From an uncultured Porphyromonadaceae bacterium (GTDB taxonomy: Bacteria > Bacteroidota > Bacteroidia > Bacteroidales > Muribaculaceae), in contig CAMWLX010000094.1 in the NCBI GenBank assembly GCA_947175225.1, positions 1 through 10,045 of the forward strand: a DNA stretch of 10,045 nt, written 5' to 3'. Shown here in pieces: positions 1 through 6,018 of the stretch. Both the position numbers and the translations under genes were made by a program. The notes beneath the pieces were generated by a model. The model did no database searches. It was not told where the DNA came from and saw nothing but the letters and a program-made list of their open reading frames with translations. The stretch's first letter is position 1. Each line of letters opens with the position of its first letter.

Positions 1-38
1 TAACTCTTCATTGTTATTTTTTTAATTCGTAAATAAGT

Positions 39-1160
39 TTAAACAACTTCAATATCTGCTGTTTTCATGTCTTCGGAAATGCAGTCCATTATCTGCTTGA
101 TAGTGGCATCTGGCCTGATGGTGACGTATTGATACCAGAATGTCTCACCCTCCGTATCCTTGTTGTAAGAGTTGAAGGGTCTGTTATTTTCACCCCTAAC
201 TGATCTGCTTTCGAAGACTTCCGGATATTGCCTAAGCATCTTATCTCGGAATTCCTTTCTTGTCTCGCTTAAAAAACCTTTGCTTCTATCAGCTACCTCG
301 TTCTCTTTGATGTACCCCATTATGAAATGGCGATACTGGCTGCCCTGAATCTGAATACCCACACTGATGTCTCCATATCTTTTAACGGTATGGATTAGCG
401 ACTGTTTGTTGGTATATCCGGAACTGCAATTTAGGCCGGTGTTTTTGGTGTATATTTCAGCAATCCGGGCTGCACGCCGTTTATCGACAAGATCGGCGAT
501 ACGCAGTTCGTCAAGATTTCTTGATGGCCTGAAAAGGAAAGGACACGTCATATTCACTTCCTCATTGTTCAGTATATCGATCAGTGCCTCTACCATTCCG
601 ACATAGTCGGAGACGATATACTTCTTATAAGGGTCTTTTACTTGATTGACCGATTTTTTGAGGGCCTCAGCGATTTTGGAATAAGTGACAAGTCTCCACC
701 CGCCGGTAAGTTCGATATCCGATTCGCAGATCGACAATAGAAACTTCTCTACTTTTATCGGATCTCCGCCACACTTGTTGTTTATATCATCAGCATATTT
801 ATCAAGTTGAGCCTTGTTCGGAACGCTTTTGATCTTGTTCTCAATCACTGCATACCATTGTCCTGGAACAATACGGTCTTTGGCATTCCTGCGTTTTGAC
901 TTTTCGATATGGTCCGGAGCCTTGACTATAAGGTCAAGGTTGTCTTTCTCACGTAGGACTTCAAACTCTGTTCCCCAAGATTTAACCGTTTCCTCATCAA
1001 TGCCGAATCCTGCGGCCAATACATTTATGAAGACTCCACGCAGTTCCGGATCCATCCCGAGCCATGCCAGGAAGTTGCTATGAAACAACTCCTTGGCATG
1101 CAGGCTGAAATGAAATATCGGAGATTCTTTCAGGTATTGATAATCATTTTGATTTTTCAT
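39..1160 (-). CDS. PD-(D/E)XK nuclease-like protein (PDDEXK_4-type)
   Basis: This 373-aa protein looks like a member of the PD-(D/E)XK nuclease superfamily, closest in appearance to the PDDEXK_4 group. The catalytic core can be read directly: Glu65/Glu67 in a strand, Asp76 in the NLDLIV strand, and Glu107-Asn108-Lys109 in YAVIENKI, which is the D...ExK signature with Asn as the middle residue. The N-terminal LFHSNFLAWL segment before the core is typical of this group. The C-terminal half (from about residue 200) has no recognisable motif. There is no signal peptide or membrane segment, so it should be cytoplasmic. It starts 33 bp after the stop of the 245-aa gene on the same strand and is the last complete gene of the run, so it may be a DNA-cleaving component or a separate passenger. 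The superfamily call is fairly sure; substrate and role are unknown. Confidence 0.85.
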   Translation of the reverse strand: MKNQNDYQYLKESPIFHFSLHAKELFHSNFLAWLGMDPELRGVFINVLAAGFGIDEETVKSWGTEFEVLREKDNLDLIVKAPDHIEKSKRRNAKDRIVPGQWYAVIENKIKSVPNKAQLDKYADDINNKCGGDPIKVEKFLLSICESDIELTGGWRLVTYSKIAEALKKSVNQVKDPYKKYIVSDYVGMVEALIDILNNEEVNMTCPFLFRPSRNLDELRIADLVDKRRAARIAEIYTKNTGLNCSSGYTNKQSLIHTVKRYGDISVGIQIQGSQYRHFIMGYIKENEVADRSKGFLSETRKEFRDKMLRQYPEVFESRSVRGENNRPFNSYNKDTEGETFWYQYVTIRPDATIKQIMDCISEDMKTADIEVV

Positions 1161-1193
1161 GTTGATTTATTGAATAAAGTTTTGATGATATAT

Positions 1194-1931
1194 TTACCCT
1201 TTATGTCTCTTATTATATTGTGGATTCATCTCCCGACTTTTCCGATCGAGTGCTTCTTTTTTTTTCTCGTTATTAACATGGTTCATTATTGCAATTGCAG
1301 CTCCTCCATAACCTACAATACAAAATGCAATTGCCCATTCCCCTCCATTTTTTATATCAAGAAATATTCCGAGTAATACGGCGATTAGTAATAGAGCGAG
1401 GAAAGAAGCTATGTAGGGATGTTCCTTAATCCACGTATGCTGAGCCTTGTATTTCTTCTCGGCTATCTCCATCTCGGTGTTAACTTCCTGAAGAAGAGGC
1501 TTTATCTTCGGATTATTGCTGTAGTACATCCTTGCCTTTCTTGCATAGCGTTCTATCTGGGCTTTGCTTCTTTCGAAATTCTTACTGTCTTTGAGGTCAA
1601 CGAGAGCTTCTTCCAGATTCTCAATTATTTCTATCAGCTCGCTACTTGCTTCTACTGTGATGTGCTGACCGCAATGTGGACACTGGTCAGTTAGCTGCGG
1701 AACGCTGCCACCACAGTATGGACAGGTCTGGCCTTTCTTTTTCCGCACAACAGCATCGGTTGCCTGCTCTACCTTTTGTTCTTGCGCTGTTATATAGAGG
1801 TCGATTTCTTCCACATCAAGACCAAGTTTCTCCGCTTTACGCAGAAGGACACGTCGTTCCTGATCGGTTATGATACCGTCAGTCAGGTATTCCTGCAGAA
1901 GGTCATCAAATTCTTTTGGGTAATTTGCCAT
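1194..1931 (-). CDS. Zinc-ribbon membrane protein with N-terminal DG-helical module
   Basis: This 245-aa protein has four visible parts. Residues 7-52 form a helical module with the core LTDGIITDQE followed by leucine-spaced helices (TerB/SHOCT-like in appearance). Residues 70-87 are a zinc ribbon with Cys70, Cys73, Cys84 and Cys87 (CPYC...CPHC). Residues 95-165 are charged helices that look like a coiled coil. Residues about 173-191 and 198-216 are two hydrophobic segments, followed by a basic tail. It is probably an inner-membrane protein with the zinc ribbon and N-terminus in the cytoplasm. It lies 47 bp after the SPFH/GYF gene and 33 bp before the nuclease-like gene on the same strand. 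In the B. subtilis ydjFGHI operon, zinc-ribbon membrane proteins accompany an SPFH protein, so a membrane-anchor role is a reasonable inference. The N-terminal module is also found in the 927-aa protease-like neighbour. Confidence 0.85.
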   Translation of the reverse strand: MANYPKEFDDLLQEYLTDGIITDQERRVLLRKAEKLGLDVEEIDLYITAQEQKVEQATDAVVRKKKGQTCPYCGGSVPQLTDQCPHCGQHITVEASSELIEIIENLEEALVDLKDSKNFERSKAQIERYARKARMYYSNNPKIKPLLQEVNTEMEIAEKKYKAQHTWIKEHPYIASFLALLLIAVLLGIFLDIKNGGEWAIAFCIVGYGGAAIAIMNHVNNEKKKEALDRKSREMNPQYNKRHKG

Positions 1932-1978
1932 ATTATATGATGTTTTGATTGTTAGTCATGAAAAACAAATATCTCTGT

Positions 1979-3040
1979 TTAGAACCCCGGCATCTGCGGA
2001 GGCATTCCGGGCATAGGTGGCATCGCGCTTGCGAAGAGAGGCTGCAGTTCCATCACCTGTCCGGCAAGTGCCCACTGCGGCATTCCCTGCTTCCAGACAT
2101 AGCTCTGGACCGTAAGCTGTCCCTGCTGGACGAGCTGCTTCATCTGCTGCCAGTTGAAAGGACCTGCCTGCTGACCATTTACGCCAACCATATATTGGAC
2201 AATTGGCTCAGACTGCATAGACGGTGCGCCCATAGAAGGCATACCCATGCCTGTCCCCGGCATCTGTGGCATTCCCATTGTTGAGGTTGCCCGAAAGGCA
2301 TTTAGTCCATTATCCGAAGCATTATTGACAACCTTTGCATTTAGATTTGCCTGATGTGCTCCGAGGAATGTCTGCTCGGTCTGCAGGCGGCTTGCACGCT
2401 GCATTTCCTCTCGTTGGATTCGCATGGTCTCACGCTGATGCTCAAGATTCATACGATTTATATCATCGTTTAGACTCTTCTGAGAAAGAATATTACTCTG
2501 CTCTATGTCGGCAGTGACAGCTTTGAGTTCACGGTAGCCACGACTGTCTTTATCAACATTGATGGCCGTAATATCGAAACTGCGAACCTTGATTCCGAAA
2601 AGAGCCTCCACTTTCGGAACTATATAGCTTTCTACAAGGTTGCTTATCTCAAGAACCTTACGCTCAAGCTGAACTACCGGTATATTTGCATCTGACGGCG
2701 CGTTGCTGACCACGCTCTTTACAAACTTGGTGACTGTGCCGCGAAGCTTGTTCTGGAAAGTCTCGTCGCTGTATGCCTCACGCTTATTGATGCTGTGAAA
2801 CATATCCAGATCCTCAATGGCATAGACGATGCTGCCGTGTACAGCCACAGGCACTCCCGTATCTGTCAGACGCGGATCAAACACATCAAAGTAGGGGATA
2901 GCTATATTGACCTGGCTGCCGGTGCTGAGATTGGTGAGGTTGGTGAGATTGTTTTCTTCTACTCGCCTGGCTGCTTCCGCCGCTGCTTTCCTCTTTTCCT
3001 CCTCAACTTCCTTTTTTGATTTAAAACCGAAAAGTCCCAT
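1979..3040 (-). CDS. SPFH/band-7 protein with C-terminal GYF_2-like domain
   Basis: This 353-aa protein starts with a short basic and charged helix (residues 1-30). Residues about 40-165 follow the SPFH/band-7 pattern: a strand-rich part with VPVAVHGSIVYAIED, then helices, then ALFGIKVRSFDITAINVD. Residues 170-230 form a charged coiled coil, as usual after SPFH domains. Residues 250-278 are a Met/Pro/Gly-rich linker. Residues about 281-337 look like a GYF_2 domain (QYMVGVNGQQAGPFNWQQM followed by VWKQGMPQWA), a fold whose relatives bind proline-rich peptides. The tail repeats MPG units. No membrane segment is seen, so membrane association, if any, would be peripheral. It resembles the YdjI-like 'virion core protein' SPFH group, which usually carries a zinc ribbon instead of GYF_2. 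Its 172-bp upstream gap is mostly a MITE-like insertion. Domain calls are sure; function is inferred. Confidence 0.88.
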   Translation of the reverse strand: MGLFGFKSKKEVEEEKRKAAAEAARRVEENNLTNLTNLSTGSQVNIAIPYFDVFDPRLTDTGVPVAVHGSIVYAIEDLDMFHSINKREAYSDETFQNKLRGTVTKFVKSVVSNAPSDANIPVVQLERKVLEISNLVESYIVPKVEALFGIKVRSFDITAINVDKDSRGYRELKAVTADIEQSNILSQKSLNDDINRMNLEHQRETMRIQREEMQRASRLQTEQTFLGAHQANLNAKVVNNASDNGLNAFRATSTMGMPQMPGTGMGMPSMGAPSMQSEPIVQYMVGVNGQQAGPFNWQQMKQLVQQGQLTVQSYVWKQGMPQWALAGQVMELQPLFASAMPPMPGMPPQMPGF

Positions 3041-3056
3041 ATGTATTTTTATTTAT

Positions 3057-3179
3057 GATTTTAGTACAATGTCACTAAATTAAGACCAATTTACGGCGTC
3101 AAGCAATGTAGTTAGCGCACTCCGTGCGCGTCATTAAGCGTCTTAAACTATCTTAATTTAGTGACATTAGATTTTAGTA
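3057..3179. mobile_element. MITE-like element with 18-bp inverted ends and 10-bp target duplication
   Basis: Two perfectly complementary 18-bp arms, AATGTCACTAAATTAAGA at 3068-3085 and its reverse complement at 3151-3168, enclose 65 bp. Outside them lies an exact 10-bp direct repeat GATTTTAGTA at 3057-3066 and 3170-3179, as expected for a target-site duplication. The interior has no coding capacity. It holds a perfect 6-bp hairpin with a 3-nt loop (GCGCAC-TCC-GTGCGC, 3115-3129) and further TCTTAA motifs. A 10-bp duplication would fit IS4-family-type transposition, but no transposase is present, so any parent element would have to be elsewhere in the genome. It lies between the stop of the protease-like gene (3213) and the start of the SPFH/GYF gene (3040). 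Taking out the element and one repeat copy would leave a gap of about 59 bp. The palindrome could affect expression of the downstream genes. Confidence 0.75.
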
Positions 3180-3212
3180 TTAATTATGCATTATGAATTA
3201 CTCACAAAGTGA

Positions 3213-5996
3213 TTATTTTGTAGAATACACTCTCTTTATCCGTCCTTGTGAGTCTGTCTCCACATGTTTCTCCCTGCTGAAAGGGGAATACGGATCAACG
3301 TAGTTGAAACTGTATCCGGTCTCGTAGCTGCCATGGTCGAGAGGACGGCTCAACGCGTCTATACTGTCGAGATATGCCGGTGGCAGTCCGAGAGCCTGAT
3401 ATACGTATTGTTCTGTATATCCGCGTATGGCGGAGAGGTTGGTGTCGACATATCCCATGGCCTGCTCAAGTATGCTCTTGCCTGCGTTTTTCTGCATCAC
3501 GCGCTGCGTAAGGGTCTTCCTTACGGGCATAGGCATCGACTTCACTTCTCCTGCCGGAATGGCCGTGTTGTTGCGAGCTGCAGCCACTACATCTTCCCTC
3601 GCCTTTACATGAAGCATCGGATTGCCGTAGAGGCAGAACATCAGCGCGGTGCTGAGCGAGAAGCCGTCGTGTTCCACATGGCGCATCATATTGAAATAGT
3701 CGCATTTCGCCTGCAGCAATGCCCGTCCAGCCGTCATTCCCTTGAACTGATATAGCGGGAAGAGTCTCATGAAGACCTCGCTCCCGGTGCCGGGATGAAG
3801 CATTAGTTCACGCACCTCGTCTGTATCGTAGTTACTATACATCGGTACCGGCACAAGCGATCCGACGTAGAGGAGTATTCCGCCTCCGTATAGTGCGCTC
3901 AATACCATTGACTGCTCCCTTGTGTAGCCACCCTTATATCTCGCGCCGAAACATGCCACTGTGTTCAGTATCCTTGCGCCGCTCTGCTTAAGCAGGGTAG
4001 GGTTGAACGCTTCTCCGCTGCTGTAGAAGCCGGCCATGTCCGGAGAGTCCGCTCCGTGGAGATTAAACATCAGCATGCCAGCACGCGATATGGAGTCGGA
4101 ATAGATAGACATAGCCTTTTCATTGTCCGTTAGAAGTCCCGGACTGACATACATCCTGTCGCGCATGAGCGTGGGATCGTCTGTCCCGCACAGAAGCGGA
4201 AGGTGCTGGCTCATGGTGGCGCTCGCCGGTATCCAGTCGGAATTGCTGCTCATGACTACTGAACTTACAGGTATGCCCCCGCCAAATGCTCCGCTCAGGT
4301 TGAAATACGCTCCGAGGTCGCTTGTCGGGTCGGTGGAAAGCTTTCCGTCTTCAAGCGGCAGGCGAGCAGTATTGTTGCGAGCCTGTGAAATCTCGAGCAC
4401 GAAGTTTCCTCCGTCTACAAGATCAGGAAGGTAGGTGCCGTCGAAGCTATAGCATGTATCGGTGGGAATCGTACCGCTTCCATGCTCGTAGGGATCGCTT
4501 ACTTCCGGAACTGGTACTACATCCGCCCCACCGACAATCATGAGGTGAAGGTCGGGACCAGCCGGAAGACCGTAGGTCTGGATAAACCGCGACACAAGGC
4601 TGTTGTATTCAAGCCAGTCTGCGGAAGCCATCTCTCCGTAATGATCAGCCACATCGAGAAACCCCCAATGCATGTTCTGCTCTTCGGCTGAGTCGAAAAA
4701 CGGCTGGAACACTGCAATAATCTCCTCTCGGCTTCTGCCGTATTTCTGAGCAAGAATATTCGTGTCTGTGAGTATTATTCCGTAATGTTCGTTGAATTCA
4801 TCGGGCGCTTCTCCCTTCCATGTGTTGGCGGTAGGCATCGGTGGAGGCGTCGGCATTGCCTGTCGGTTCATTCCCGGCATCGGTGGAGGCGTAGCAGGTC
4901 CATAGGCTTTTGAGGGCTGTTGCCATGCATTCTGCATCCCGGGCATCTGAGGGATGGATCCTGATGTGCCGAAGCCCATGCTTTGCGCTGCCTGAAGGGG
5001 ATTGAATCCCTGCATCTGTCCGAGGCTTACGTTCTGAGGATTGAATTTCGGCATAGGAGGGGGTGTCGGCCTTGCATCCGACTTCTCGCTGACTACGGGC
5101 TTATGGAATTCCTTCAATGTCTGGTTTGCGAAGAATTCCCTGAATTCCCCTTTCGATTCAGTTCCCTTTACGGCGTCGACGACGGCATACCACAGGGGAT
5201 AAAGCACCTCACTCATTCCATTGGAAGCTGCTTTTTCAAGATATTTTGATGTCTGGCCTGAATAGTACGGATCATTGCCGTTTCGCAGGAAGTCCCAGAG
5301 ATTGTCGATAGCCATTAGCAGGGCAACGTCACCTTGCGGCGCACCGAATCCGCCGAGTCGCGGGAGAAGCGCTTCGGCTGTCTGGGTGTTGCCGAGTTTC
5401 ACATATGCCACATGCGCCCAGAAGAGCTGCCAGTAGTTGTCGGTAGATGTCTTGATGAAACTCAGGGTCGATCTTTCCGGATACATGCTTGAGAGCAGCA
5501 TGTGGTAGTAGAACTGCACGTCGCTGTCAAGCGATGATGAAGCTATTTTCTCAAGTGCCGGAAACTTGCGTTTGAGTATCTCTGTGTTGTTGCTCGCTAC
5601 CGCATTGTATATTTCTTCGAGAAGCTGGGCCGACAGGAAGTTGTTGGCTTCCTCTGAGTTCAGGATTACTGCGCTGCGGCGCACCTCGTCGATTATCGCG
5701 TTGGCCCTCTGCTGCGGTATCTGCAGCTGAAGACGCAGTCGGTTGAGTTCCGCCATCTCAGCCTCACTGAGGATTCCGTCGGAAAAACACCCGCATACTG
5801 CCTGCAGGAAGAGCTGCTCGTTGTCTTGCCGGAGTTCGGCGGCGGTCTTCTGTGCCTGATATACGTTGTTGTGGTTGTACACCGTATTCTGGTTAGACGT
5901 GTTGTAGGTGTTGACGTGGTTGGTCACATCATGAGAGTCGCTGTGGATTCCGCCTACGACAGCCGCGTCTCCGTCAAGATTAATCCCTTTATTCAT
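3213..5996 (-). CDS. Gingipain-like (C25, caspase-fold) cysteine protease with helical N-terminus
   Basis: This 927-aa protein has a C-terminal protease-like domain (about residues 400-800) that follows the peptidase C25 pattern. DLHLMIVGGADVVPVP and TDTCYSFDG...PDL correspond to the N-terminal half of the fold. MLMFNLHGAD carries His647-Gly, and ILNTVACFGARY carries Cys682, a 35-residue spacing close to that in gingipain R. GGGILLYVGS and LYGNPML match the end of the domain. Both catalytic dyad residues are therefore present. The N-terminus is Asn/His/Thr-rich (residues 20-47), followed by a DG-helical module (about 60-105, CFSDGILSEAEM), a mostly helical, possibly TPR-like region (110-300), and a Pro/Met/Gly-rich linker (305-392). 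The last 125 residues are unassigned. Secreted gingipains have signal peptides; this protein has none and should be cytoplasmic. It begins 22 bp after the 928-aa gene. The protease fold is well supported; substrate and trigger are unknown. Confidence 0.88.
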   Translation of the reverse strand: MNKGINLDGDAAVVGGIHSDSHDVTNHVNTYNTSNQNTVYNHNNVYQAQKTAAELRQDNEQLFLQAVCGCFSDGILSEAEMAELNRLRLQLQIPQQRANAIIDEVRRSAVILNSEEANNFLSAQLLEEIYNAVASNNTEILKRKFPALEKIASSSLDSDVQFYYHMLLSSMYPERSTLSFIKTSTDNYWQLFWAHVAYVKLGNTQTAEALLPRLGGFGAPQGDVALLMAIDNLWDFLRNGNDPYYSGQTSKYLEKAASNGMSEVLYPLWYAVVDAVKGTESKGEFREFFANQTLKEFHKPVVSEKSDARPTPPPMPKFNPQNVSLGQMQGFNPLQAAQSMGFGTSGSIPQMPGMQNAWQQPSKAYGPATPPPMPGMNRQAMPTPPPMPTANTWKGEAPDEFNEHYGIILTDTNILAQKYGRSREEIIAVFQPFFDSAEEQNMHWGFLDVADHYGEMASADWLEYNSLVSRFIQTYGLPAGPDLHLMIVGGADVVPVPEVSDPYEHGSGTIPTDTCYSFDGTYLPDLVDGGNFVLEISQARNNTARLPLEDGKLSTDPTSDLGAYFNLSGAFGGGIPVSSVVMSSNSDWIPASATMSQHLPLLCGTDDPTLMRDRMYVSPGLLTDNEKAMSIYSDSISRAGMLMFNLHGADSPDMAGFYSSGEAFNPTLLKQSGARILNTVACFGARYKGGYTREQSMVLSALYGGGILLYVGSLVPVPMYSNYDTDEVRELMLHPGTGSEVFMRLFPLYQFKGMTAGRALLQAKCDYFNMMRHVEHDGFSLSTALMFCLYGNPMLHVKAREDVVAAARNNTAIPAGEVKSMPMPVRKTLTQRVMQKNAGKSILEQAMGYVDTNLSAIRGYTEQYVYQALGLPPAYLDSIDALSRPLDHGSYETGYSFNYVDPYSPFSREKHVETDSQGRIKRVYSTK

Positions 5997-6018
5997 ATAT
6001 TATTGCGATACTTGAATT

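Noticed and set aside
1..38. ATG on the minus strand at 11-9 after an A-rich stretch, perhaps the start of a further gene.
   Set aside because: Only three codons lie inside the window, so coding cannot be judged.
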